Source: a bacterium
GTDB lineage: Bacteria; Zhuqueibacterota; Zhuqueibacteria; Residuimicrobiales; Residuimicrobiaceae
Assembly: GCA_029554865.1 (NCBI GenBank)
Contig: JAKPUX010000018.1
Location: 1-40,560, forward strand
Direction: 5' to 3'
DNA length: 40,560 nucleotides
Numbering within the stretch: the first letter of the stretch is position 1; every line of letters starts with the position of its first letter. The translations under genes and the position numbers were made by a program. Below the pieces are notes generated by a model that searched no databases, was not told the origin of the DNA, and was given only the letters and a program-made list of their open reading frames with translations. This document shows, piece by piece, positions 1 to 6,892 of this stretch.

Positions 1-534
1 TCCCCAGAAAGCGCGGCGCGAGATCGGATCGACCCCGCCGGTGGGCTCGTCGAGGAAGAGGAGTTTGGGCCGGTGGAGGATGGCGCAGGAGAGGGCCAGG
101 CGCTGCTTCCAGCCGGCGGGAATATCCCGGGTGAGCTTGCCAAGATGGGCCCCGAGATCGGTGGTGGCGATGGCAGCAGTGATCGCCCGGCCGAGTTCCG
201 CCCGGCCCAGACCGTAGATGCCGCCGTAGAACTCGAGGTTCTGGGCCACGGTGAGGTCATCATATAGCGAAAATTTCTGCGACATGTAGCCGATCTTTTC
301 CTTGATGCGGCTGCTCTCGGTATAGATGTCATGGCCGGCCACCCTCGCTTTACCGGAGGTCGGCAGGAGCAGGCCGCAGAGCATGCGAATGACCGTGGTC
401 TTGCCCGCCCCGTTGGCGCCGAGAAAGCCAAAGATTTCGCCGTCGCGCACGGAAAAAGTGACCCGGTCGACGGCGACAAAATCACCGAAGCGGCGGCTGA
501 GCTCTTCCACTGTTACTGAATAAGGGTTATCCAT
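1..534 (-). CDS. ABC transporter ATP-binding protein, YbhF-like (partial, 3' end outside window)
   Basis: This is an ATPase subunit of a drug/solute ABC exporter. It starts at the ATG at 534-532 and runs off the left edge, so only about 178 residues are visible. They include a P-loop (GANGAGKT), the Q-loop region (GYMSQKFSLY), a degraded signature (IPAGWKQRLALS, in place of LSGGxxQR) and Walker B with D-loop (LLFLDEPTGGVD). Its start lies 8 bp after the stop of the preceding ATPase gene (543-1460), so the two are surely co-transcribed and probably pair as the two nucleotide-binding domains. In E. coli YbhF both domains sit in one chain; here they are separate genes. The altered signature (PAGWKQ for SGGxKQ) is typical of one half of such pairs. 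The permease genes (YbhS/YbhR type) are expected just beyond the left edge; that is inference. Confidence 0.9.
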   Translation of the reverse strand, partial: MDNPYSVTVEELSRRFGDFVAVDRVTFSVRDGEIFGFLGANGAGKTTVIRMLCGLLLPTSGKARVAGHDIYTESSRIKEKIGYMSQKFSLYDDLTVAQNLEFYGGIYGLGRAELGRAITAAIATTDLGAHLGKLTRDIPAGWKQRLALSCAILHRPKLLFLDEPTGGVDPISRRAFWG

Positions 535-542
535 AGAACCGT

Positions 543-1460
543 CTATTTCAAGAGTTCGACAAAGACATCCTCGATGCCGGCCTCGACCGGCTCAACTGTA
601 TCGATGTGAATCCCGGCTTGGTCCAGAATAGTGCGGACGGAGCGCTCCAGCTCCGCCGAATCCTCCGGCGCGCTCAGATGGATGCGGTCGCCGAAGACCT
701 GCACACTCTCAAAGCGGCCGCCGGCGCGCAGGGCTCGGGCCGCCGCCAGGTTATCCCCGCTGCGCACCTCGATCAGCCCCTTGCGATAGAGTTTTGGAAT
801 CTCCGCCGGGGGTGCGACCGTGAGCAGAGTGCCCCGGTGGATAAAGGCGACGCGGTCGCAGCGCGCCGCCTCGTCCATGTAGGGGGTGGTGACCAGGATG
901 GTCACCCCTTCGCGCTTGAGGCTGCCGAGGATCTCCCAGAATTCCCGGCGCGAGACCGGATCCACCCCGGTGGTCGGCTCATCCAGCAGCAGGATCTTCG
1001 GGGTGTGGATCAGGGTGCAGGAGAGGGCGAGCTTTTGCTTCATACCGCCCGAGAGCCGGGCGCTGAGGCGGCCGGTGAAGGGGCCGAGCCGGCTGAAATC
1101 GAGCAGCCGCGCCATGCGCTCTTCGCGCTCCGCTTTCGGCACCCGGAAGAGATCTGCGAAAAAACGCAGGTTTTCCGCCACGGTGAGGTCCGGGTAGAGG
1201 GAGAAGCGCTGGGGCATATAGCCGAGAAACTCACGCACCCGGCGCGTTTCCCGGCCGGGATCCAGACCGGCGACGCGCACACTGCTCCCCCCGGCGAGGA
1301 GCAGACCGCAGAGGATGCGCAGGGCTGTAGTCTTGCCCGCCCCGTCGGGACCGATCAGACCGAGCATCTCCCCCTCTTCGACGGTGAGGTCGAGTCCGTC
1401 AAGGGCTGTCACCGCCCCGAAGGACTTGCACAGGCCGCTGATGCGGATATCGTAGACCAC
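543..1460 (-). CDS. ABC transporter ATP-binding protein, YbhF-like first ATPase
   Basis: This ATPase subunit belongs to the same efflux operon. It has Walker A (GPDGAGKT), Q-loop (GYMPQRFSLY), canonical signature (LSGGMKQKLAL), Walker B (ILLLDEPTTGVD) and a switch-region TTPYMDEA. After the ATPase domain comes a C-terminal extension of about 90 residues, as in the DrrA/YbhF class. Two GTG starts are possible. The one at 1475 overlaps the adaptor stop by four bases (GTGA). The one at 1460 lies about 5 bases after a strong GAGGGAGGGG ribosome site and gives a protein starting MVYDIRISGL, so I prefer 1460 (305 residues). The intact signature here and the degenerate one in the next ATPase suggest an asymmetric heterodimer. 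Confidence 0.93.
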   Translation of the reverse strand: MVYDIRISGLCKSFGAVTALDGLDLTVEEGEMLGLIGPDGAGKTTALRILCGLLLAGGSSVRVAGLDPGRETRRVREFLGYMPQRFSLYPDLTVAENLRFFADLFRVPKAEREERMARLLDFSRLGPFTGRLSARLSGGMKQKLALSCTLIHTPKILLLDEPTTGVDPVSRREFWEILGSLKREGVTILVTTPYMDEAARCDRVAFIHRGTLLTVAPPAEIPKLYRKGLIEVRSGDNLAAARALRAGGRFESVQVFGDRIHLSAPEDSAELERSVRTILDQAGIHIDTVEPVEAGIEDVFVELLK

Positions 1461-1471
1461 ACTCCCCTCCC

Positions 1472-2362
1472 TCACAGCAGGGTGACATCGGCCGGCATGC
1501 CGATCTTGAGGATGCCCTCCGGATTGGCCACCTCCACCTTGACCGCGTAGACCAGATCGCTGCGCGCCTCTTTGGTCTGGATATTTTTAGGGGTAAACTC
1601 GGCCTTGTCCGAGATCCAGGCAATGCGGCCGGGAAATTTCTTCTCGGGCCAGGCGGTGACGGAGAGTTCCGCCCCGCCGTTGAGACGAATGCGCGCGATC
1701 CCGCTCTCCTTGAGGTAGATGCGGATATGCATGCGGCTTAGATCGGCGATGGTCGCCACCGGGGCCAGGGGGCGCGCCACCTCGCCGGCCTCGAGATATT
1801 TATTGATCACCACCCCGCTGATCGGGGCCGTCACACGCGCATCGCGCAGCTGGCTTTCGACCAGCCCGATCTGGGCCAGCAGCTGCTCCTCGCGGGCATC
1901 CAGGGCGGCCAGGGAGGTGCGGGCGTTCTCGTACTGCGCCTCGGCGGCCTTGCGCCCGGTCTCGAGGTCGTCATACTGCTGCTGGGTCGCGCTGCCCTCA
2001 TCGAGCAGCGCCCCGATGCGCTCGCTCTTTTTGGCGAGGTTGTCGAGGTTCTCGCGGGCGGTGCGGGCGAGCCGGCCGGCATTGAGGCGGTTGAGCCTGA
2101 GTTCTTCCAGGGCGGCCAGGGCCTGCCTCTTCTGTAAAAAGACCTTTTCGCTGTCGATGGCGGCAATGAGCTGCCCGGCCGTGACCGCATCGCCCTCGCT
2201 GACCAGCAGGGCGGTGAGGGTGCCGCCCGACTTGGCGCTGACCAGCACCTCCGTCGCCTCGAGGGTGCCGGAGCCGGTAATCAGGCCCTCTTCTTTGCCA
2301 CCACAGCCGCTGAAAAGCAGGATGGCCGGAATGGTGAGTGAAGCAAGGAGTTGAATTCGCAT
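1472..2362 (-). CDS. HlyD/YbhG-like periplasmic adaptor lipoprotein
   Basis: This is the membrane-fusion (periplasmic adaptor) subunit linking the inner-membrane ABC exporter to TolC. It has 296 residues. The chosen ATG at 2362 follows GAGGAA at good spacing and gives a lipoprotein signal with lipobox LFSGC; a longer upstream frame exists but lacks these features. The order is biotinyl-lipoyl half (SAKSGGTLTALLVSEGD), a long alpha-helical hairpin rich in Ala/Glu/Leu (about residues 70-175), the second lipoyl half (VTAPISGVVINKYLEAGE), then a beta-barrel domain ending KIGMPADVTLL. The E. coli counterpart YbhG is not a lipoprotein, so lipid anchoring is a difference. It lies about 230 bp downstream of the TolC gene and overlaps or abuts the ATPase gene. 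Confidence 0.93.
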   Translation of the reverse strand: MRIQLLASLTIPAILLFSGCGGKEEGLITGSGTLEATEVLVSAKSGGTLTALLVSEGDAVTAGQLIAAIDSEKVFLQKRQALAALEELRLNRLNAGRLARTARENLDNLAKKSERIGALLDEGSATQQQYDDLETGRKAAEAQYENARTSLAALDAREEQLLAQIGLVESQLRDARVTAPISGVVINKYLEAGEVARPLAPVATIADLSRMHIRIYLKESGIARIRLNGGAELSVTAWPEKKFPGRIAWISDKAEFTPKNIQTKEARSDLVYAVKVEVANPEGILKIGMPADVTLL

Positions 2363-2417
2363 AGATTCCTCATTTTTTGCAGGAGAAAAAGTTCTTGCCA
2401 GATTTTGAAAAACAAAT

Positions 2418-2577
2418 TTCACATGGTGGCACAACGACAAAACAATTTTCACACGGTGGCACAGAGGGCACAGAGAGAAAAAGAGTCAGGCATTGCCAGC
2501 TCTTTCCACCACACGACCATAAGAGTGGACTGGTTTGTTGCTTTCTTTCTTTGTGCCTCTGTGCCGCAGTGAGAAAT
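2418..2577. repeat. Imperfect inverted repeat of the CACAGAGG type with a partial direct copy
   Basis: Between the TolC and adaptor genes, the left arm (about 2443-2482, core GGCACAGAGGGCACAGAGA) is complementary to the right arm (about 2545-2577, core TTGTGCCTCTGTGCCGCAG). The two arms could form a large imperfect hairpin with a 60-base loop. A partial direct copy of the left-arm beginning (TTCACATGGTGGCACAA at 2418) lies 30 bp before TTCACACGGTGGCACAG at 2448. Similar TGTGCCTCTGTG sequences occur as dispersed repeats in many environmental bacterial genomes. Its position inside an operon means it would be transcribed. Confidence 0.7.
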
Positions 2578-2595
2578 GCTTTTTATCGACACTAT

Positions 2596-3915
2596 TTACC
2601 GGTACTCTTGATCGCTGAGGCCCACGGCCCGGCGCCAGCCGGCGCGGGCCAGGGCCGATCCGACCTCCGCCTCGGCCCGCTGCAGGAGGGCGCGGGTTAA
2701 CTCGGACTGGGCATCATAATAGTCGGTGTTCGAGGCCTGCCCCTGCTGCCAGCGCTTCTCCGCGACCGCAAAGCTCGCCCGCGCCTGCTCCGTCATGCGC
2801 CCGGTCACCTCCAGCCGCTTGGCGGCCTCGGCCAGGCGCAGATGGGCCTGCTTGACCTCCAGGGCGATCGCCTCGCGCAGCTGGCGTTCACCCTCGGCCA
2901 ATCCCTGCCGCCGCAGCTCGGCCTGCTCGACTTTCGCACCGGTCTTGCCCCAGTTCCAGAGGTTCCATTCGGCGCCGACACCCACCAGCCAATAGTCCAT
3001 CCACTCGTTGCGGATGATGTCGAGGCCGGGCTTGCCGTAGCCGTAGCTGGCAAAACCGGCGATGTTGGGCAGTCGCCCGCCGCGGGCGATCTTCACACCC
3101 GCATCAGCGGCCTCGGCCGCCCGCGCCAGCCGCGCCAGCTCGGGACGGTTGGCCATCGCCAGGGCCAGGGAACTCTCAAGATCCCCAGGCTCCAGCCGGC
3201 CGGGCCCCATCTCCTCATAGAGATCTCCGGCCGGCAGGGGCTCGGCGAGCAGATTCTCGAGGGCAGCCGCCGCCAGGGCGACGCCGTTCTCGGCCTGCAG
3301 CAGAGCCAGATCGGCCTCGGAGGCCTTGACCTCGACGCGCAGGCGCTCATCGCGACGCGCCAGTCCCTGTTCGACCATCACCTCGACATCGCGCAGATGG
3401 GCGGCGATCTGCTCCCGGGCGCTGCGGGCGATCTCCGCCCCTTTCTGCGCCCGCAGCACAGCCGCATAGGCCGACTCGACCCGGTAAATCAGCTCGCTGC
3501 GCTGACGCGCCAGCTCGCTCCGGCTGGCCGCAGCCAGGGCTTCAGCCGCCGTGCGGGACTGGCTCAGACGGAAACCAGTGAAGAGAGGCTGGGTCACCGT
3601 CAGCCGCAGATCGGAATTATCCAGCGCCCCCAGCTTGACCCCGCCCTCCGGAAAAAACTGCTGGAAGAGCGGAGAATCGAAGCTCAGCTCCGGCACTGTG
3701 CTCTGCCGGCGGTAGCTGCCGCTGAAATCGAGCGCGGGCAGCCTCGCCGCCTTCGCCTGATCGACATCGGCTTCGGCGATCCCCGCCTCGCTTTCGGCCA
3801 CTCTCAGGCCCGGATTGCGGGCGAGGGCGATGCGCACGCATTCCGGCAGGCTCTGCTGCGCCGATGCCGCCCCCGCCAGCGCCAGCAGCAGGGGAATGAG
3901 AATAAATGAACGCAT
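2596..3915 (-). CDS. TolC family outer membrane efflux channel
   Basis: This is the outer-membrane channel of the tripartite efflux system, 439 residues. The ATG at 3915 has AGGAG six bases upstream and opens a signal peptide (MRSFILIPLLLALAGAASA). The longer open frame upstream is not needed. Two OEP repeats follow. Each is rich in Ala/Glu/Arg/Leu heptads typical of the TolC alpha-barrel, with the conserved SLPECVRIALARNPGL beginning and a WNLWNWGKTGAKVEQA segment in the second half. Length fits the family (420-480). It lies 25 bp after the TetR gene and before the adaptor gene, so regulator, channel, pump adaptor and ATPases form one transcription unit. Confidence 0.94.
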   Translation of the reverse strand: MRSFILIPLLLALAGAASAQQSLPECVRIALARNPGLRVAESEAGIAEADVDQAKAARLPALDFSGSYRRQSTVPELSFDSPLFQQFFPEGGVKLGALDNSDLRLTVTQPLFTGFRLSQSRTAAEALAAASRSELARQRSELIYRVESAYAAVLRAQKGAEIARSAREQIAAHLRDVEVMVEQGLARRDERLRVEVKASEADLALLQAENGVALAAAALENLLAEPLPAGDLYEEMGPGRLEPGDLESSLALAMANRPELARLARAAEAADAGVKIARGGRLPNIAGFASYGYGKPGLDIIRNEWMDYWLVGVGAEWNLWNWGKTGAKVEQAELRRQGLAEGERQLREAIALEVKQAHLRLAEAAKRLEVTGRMTEQARASFAVAEKRWQQGQASNTDYYDAQSELTRALLQRAEAEVGSALARAGWRRAVGLSDQEYR

Positions 3916-3940
3916 ATAAACTCCTGATGGGGATGACATT

Positions 3941-4570
3941 TCACGCCTCCTGACGCGGCACCAGGCCGTAGAGCATGAGGTCCACAATGGCCTTTTCACG
4001 CTCCGCCAACATCCTCCCCACATCACTGAACTCCTCCGGAAAGGCTGCCGTGAGGATCGGGCGCGCAACAAAGATGAAAATATTGAGTGCAACCAGATTC
4101 CAGACCGTCTGCAGGGGATCGACATCGCGAATGCTGTTGTTCCTGATCGCAGCCGCCATCTCCTCCCGGAGGGCCTGCAGTTGGCCGCTGAAGCGGCTGA
4201 AATTGGCTCGCACCAGCTTTTCGACCACCGGATTGCCGCTCTGGATTTCGCGGATAATCATGCGGGGGAGTTCGTTATGGCGGTTGAGAAAATCGAGGTG
4301 AAGATGGACCAGCTGCGGGATCACCACCTTCGGGTCGACCGCATCGACCTGGAGAATGGAGTTGAAGAGCTGCAAAAGATTGGCAAAATTCTCGGCAAAG
4401 ATTGCTGTGAAGAGCGCCTCCTTGGAGTCGAAATAGTAATAGATCATCGCCTTGTTGGCCCCGGCACGGTCCGCGATCTCCTGCATCCGCGCCCCGTCAA
4501 AGCCCCGCTCGGCAAAGACCTCCGCGGCCGCCTGCTTGATCCGGTCGCGAATATTTTCCCGCTCGTTCAT
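3941..4570 (-). CDS. TetR/AcrR family transcriptional regulator
   Basis: This is a predicted repressor of the efflux operon, 209 residues. The N-terminal helix-turn-helix is clear (AAAEVFAERGFDGARMQEIA, then NKAMIYYYFDSKEALFTAIF at about residues 13-62), followed by an all-helical ligand domain. As first gene of an operon with a YbhG-type adaptor and YbhF-type ATPases, it occupies the place of E. coli CecR (YbiH). The ATG at 4570 is preceded by AGGGAACGAG. A sigma-70-like promoter and overlapping palindromes lie upstream (4672-4730), which fits autoregulation. The inducing compound cannot be told from sequence. Confidence 0.93.
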   Translation of the reverse strand: MNERENIRDRIKQAAAEVFAERGFDGARMQEIADRAGANKAMIYYYFDSKEALFTAIFAENFANLLQLFNSILQVDAVDPKVVIPQLVHLHLDFLNRHNELPRMIIREIQSGNPVVEKLVRANFSRFSGQLQALREEMAAAIRNNSIRDVDPLQTVWNLVALNIFIFVARPILTAAFPEEFSDVGRMLAEREKAIVDLMLYGLVPRQEA

Positions 4571-4671
4571 CTCGTTCCCTTTGCTTTACTGCCCACCTGC
4601 CGTGGAACACGCGGAACAACCGCCGTTCTGCCGGCGTTAAGGGCGGCCTCAATGGTTGCGTCCTGCCGGTT

Positions 4672-4703
4672 AACCAAATGGTTTAACCAACCAGTTAGTT
4701 AAA
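4672..4703. promoter_or_regulatory. Candidate TetR operator (two palindromes)
   Basis: Two adjoining inverted repeats are seen. AACCA-AA-TGGTT is at 4672-4683, with arms perfectly complementary. TTTAACCAACC/AGTTAGTTAAA is at 4682-4703, an 11+11 palindrome with two mismatches. They overlap the -10 element of the efflux-operon promoter and the start of its transcript, which is a classic repressor position. The AACCA/TTAGTT style resembles known AcrR-class operators. Binding is inferred. Confidence 0.65.
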
Positions 4704-4730
4704 ATTACCACATCTTGTGGAAAATGTCAA
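4702..4730 (-). promoter_or_regulatory. Sigma-70-type promoter of the TetR-TolC-HlyD-ABC operon
   Basis: On the minus strand there is a perfect TTGACA (4730-4725), a 17-base spacer and TAATTT (4707-4702). The predicted transcript starts near 4695, about 125 bases before the TetR start codon. The downstream element overlaps the palindromic operator. Confidence 0.7.
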
Positions 4731-4798
4731 GTTTATTTTGCGCTAATCGGCAACTTCTGCCGAACCGAAAAAAAAGTTGCTACGCGTGAAGAAAACAT

Positions 4799-4827
4799 TT
4801 GACTTTCAGCGGCCTGGAATCTATATT
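4799..4827 (+). promoter_or_regulatory. Sigma-70-type promoter of the small membrane protein gene
   Basis: TTGACT (4799-4804), a 17-base spacer and TATATT (4822-4827) form a five-of-six plus five-of-six match to consensus. It reads toward the 60-residue gene at 4947 and leaves a leader of about 110 bases. It is divergent from the efflux-operon promoter, about 70 bp away. Confidence 0.65.
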
Positions 4828-4946
4828 TAACCAAGCTGTTACTGACGGCTACATCTCCCCCCCTAATTGTGCTCACTTCATTGCCGTCCCCCCCCACGGC
4901 GGTGGAGTTCTCAGATTCCACGCTTGGCATCGTCAGGAGAGCAGCC

Positions 4947-5129
4947 ATGGGAAACCAACCCATCTACTTTTGGCAGCTGATCACCAGCGCTTTGGGACTC
5001 TTTCTGGTCATCCACGCAATGGTCGCCAGGGATTTTCTCTTCTTCTCCGGAGATGAAAGGCTGATGCGGATCTCCAAATTCTTCCTCGGCCTGGCGCTTT
5101 CGCTTCTTCCCTTCTTCGGCCGGTTCTGA
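4947..5129 (+). CDS. Small hypothetical membrane protein (60 residues)
   Basis: I do not recognise the family. The ATG at 4947 has AGGAGA six bases upstream, a promoter at 4799 and a strong terminator right after the stop, so it is very likely a real single-gene unit. The protein has two hydrophobic segments (about residues 8-25, around LITSALGLFLVIHA, and 44-58, around FFLGLALSLLPFF). They are separated by a charged stretch (RDFLFFSGDERLMR), suggesting two membrane passes or one pass plus an amphipathic helix. It ends in GRF. It shares a 376-bp intergenic region with the divergent efflux operon; a functional link is possible but unsupported. Confidence 0.65.
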   Translation: MGNQPIYFWQLITSALGLFLVIHAMVARDFLFFSGDERLMRISKFFLGLALSLLPFFGRF

Positions 5130-5145
5130 AGAGCTGCCAAAATGC

Positions 5146-5184
5146 AAAAAGCGCCCGGATGATAGTCATCCGGGCGCTTTTTTT
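5146..5184. terminator. Bidirectional intrinsic terminator
   Basis: A perfect 12-bp stem GCGCCCGGATGA / TCATCCGGGCGC with loop TAG is flanked by A5 on the left and T7 on the right. It therefore ends transcription of the 60-residue gene (plus) and of the fumarase gene (minus), which converge on it. Confidence 0.93.
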
Positions 5185-5199
5185 GTCCTCCCCCTGCGC

Positions 5200-6720
5200 T
5201 CAAGTCCTGAGCACCTCCCGCAGCCGATCCGCCGAGGATTCGAGCACCTCGTGGTGGAGCGAGCGGCCATGAGCGTCGATGGTGACCACGGTGGGGAAAT
5301 CCTTCACACGCAGTTCCCAGACCGCCTCCGGGCTGCCGAGCTCCTCAAGGTGAAGGCTGACCACCTCCTCGACGCAGCGGGCGTAGATCTGCGCCGCCCC
5401 GCCGATGGCGTGGAGGTAGACGGCGCCGTGCTCCTGCAGGGCCTGGCGCGTTCTCTCCCCCATCCCGCCCTTGCCGATGATCGCCTTGAGCCGGTATTTC
5501 GCGATGATTTCGGCCGCATAGGGCTCCTCCCGGATCGAGCTGGTCGGCCCCGCCGCCATCACCCGGTACTGCCCCGGGGTGCCGATCACCACCGGGCCGC
5601 AGTGATAGATGATGCCCCCGCGCAGGAGCTCCAGCTCGCCGCCCTGGTGGAGGTATCTGTGCACCGCGTCCCGCCCGGTGAAAATGGTGCCGCTGAGCAG
5701 GACGATATCGCCGACCGCGAGGGCGCGTACCGCCGCCTCATCGAGGGGGGTCTGCAGCCGGCGCACCCGCTCCGGGTCGAACCTCATCTCCGCCGGAGCG
5801 GGGGGTTCGGCGGCGAATTCGCCCTCCTCCTGGTATAGCCATGCGCGCAGCTTCCCCTCTCCGTCAAGCACCATGCCCCGGCGGCGGTAAGCCCAGCACA
5901 TGTAGGCGATGCTGACGAAAAAGGAGGCGGGCAGACGGTTGAGGCTGCCGATCTTGCAGCCGCCGAGGGTGAACCGGCCGCCGAATCCCATCGGCCCGAT
6001 GCCGAGGCGGTTGGCGGCGGCAACCACGCGCGCCTCCATCTCCGCCAGGGCCGGCACCGGATTGACATCATCGAGCGGGCGCAGGAGCTGCTGTTTGGCG
6101 AAGGCATAGCCCTCGGCGCGGTCCCCGCCGATGCAGACCCCAAGGAAACCCGGCCCGCAGCCGTGACCCTGGGCGTTTTGGACCGCCTGCATGATGCAGG
6201 CAAAGGCCCCCTCGAGGTCCCGGTTATAGCGCACCCCGTCGAAGGTGGCGGGGAGCATGAACTGGGCGCTGGTGTTTTCGCAGCCGCCGCCCTTGAGGAT
6301 AAGGCGGACATCGATCTCCTCTCCGGCCCACTGTTCAAAGTGGCAGACCGGTGTGCCCGGACCGAGGTTGTTGCCGCTGTTGCGGCCGGTGAGGCTGTCG
6401 ACTGAATTCTGGCGCAGGTATCCCCGGGCGGTTGCCTCTGCAACCGCGGCCTCGATGGCGAGGCGGATCTGCATCTGGTCGACGCCGACCGGTGTGCGGA
6501 TGTAAAAGGTGATCGTGCCGGTGTCCTGGCAGACGGGGGCCGAGCGCTGGCGGGCGAGGCCGATATCCAGGGCGACCATGTCAAGGGCGAGGCGGGCGCG
6601 GGAGTCGGGCTCCTCGCGACCGCGCGCATCGGCCAGGATGAACTCGACATCGCGCGGCAAAAAGGCCGAACTCCGCCGGATCAGTTCGAGAAAGTTTTCT
6701 TCCATTTTTTGCAGATGCAT
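5200..6720 (-). CDS. fumA: Class I fumarate hydratase (fused alpha-beta, Fe-S)
   Basis: It converts fumarate to malate (and back) in the TCA cycle in the cytosol, using an oxygen-labile [4Fe-4S] cluster. At 506 residues it carries both family domains in one chain. The N-terminal alpha part has the three likely cluster cysteines C64 (PVCQDTGT), C196 (GVCIGGDR) and C255 (LGGCKIGSL). The C-terminal beta part has GDIVLLSGTIFTGRDAVHR, AAGPTSSIREEPY and KGGMG. The ATG at 6720 has TGGAGG four bases upstream. The related tartrate dehydratase usually has two subunits, so fumarase is the better call. The gene stands alone: it is followed by a bidirectional terminator and divergent from the lipoprotein gene at 6893. 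Confidence 0.94.
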   Translation of the reverse strand: MHLQKMEENFLELIRRSSAFLPRDVEFILADARGREEPDSRARLALDMVALDIGLARQRSAPVCQDTGTITFYIRTPVGVDQMQIRLAIEAAVAEATARGYLRQNSVDSLTGRNSGNNLGPGTPVCHFEQWAGEEIDVRLILKGGGCENTSAQFMLPATFDGVRYNRDLEGAFACIMQAVQNAQGHGCGPGFLGVCIGGDRAEGYAFAKQQLLRPLDDVNPVPALAEMEARVVAAANRLGIGPMGFGGRFTLGGCKIGSLNRLPASFFVSIAYMCWAYRRRGMVLDGEGKLRAWLYQEEGEFAAEPPAPAEMRFDPERVRRLQTPLDEAAVRALAVGDIVLLSGTIFTGRDAVHRYLHQGGELELLRGGIIYHCGPVVIGTPGQYRVMAAGPTSSIREEPYAAEIIAKYRLKAIIGKGGMGERTRQALQEHGAVYLHAIGGAAQIYARCVEEVVSLHLEELGSPEAVWELRVKDFPTVVTIDAHGRSLHHEVLESSADRLREVLRT

Positions 6721-6837
6721 AGAGCCTCCAGGGACGGCGTTGAACAGGACTTTTACCTTTCTTAACCATTTTTACAGCGGGATTATTCAGCGCTCCCCCG
6801 CAGCTGTAAAAGGCGCACCACCAGCCGCACTTTTCCC

Positions 6838-6866
6838 TTGAATGAGAGGACAATTTTCTGTATCAT
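6838..6866 (+). promoter_or_regulatory. Sigma-70-type promoter of the amidase/golvesin lipoprotein gene
   Basis: TTGAAT (6838-6843), a 17-base spacer and TATCAT (6861-6866) are seen. Transcription would start near 6873, leaving only about 20 bases before the ATG at 6893 with its AGGAG. Confidence 0.55.
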
Positions 6867-6892
6867 TAGAGCATTAAAAATCAGGAGCATGG

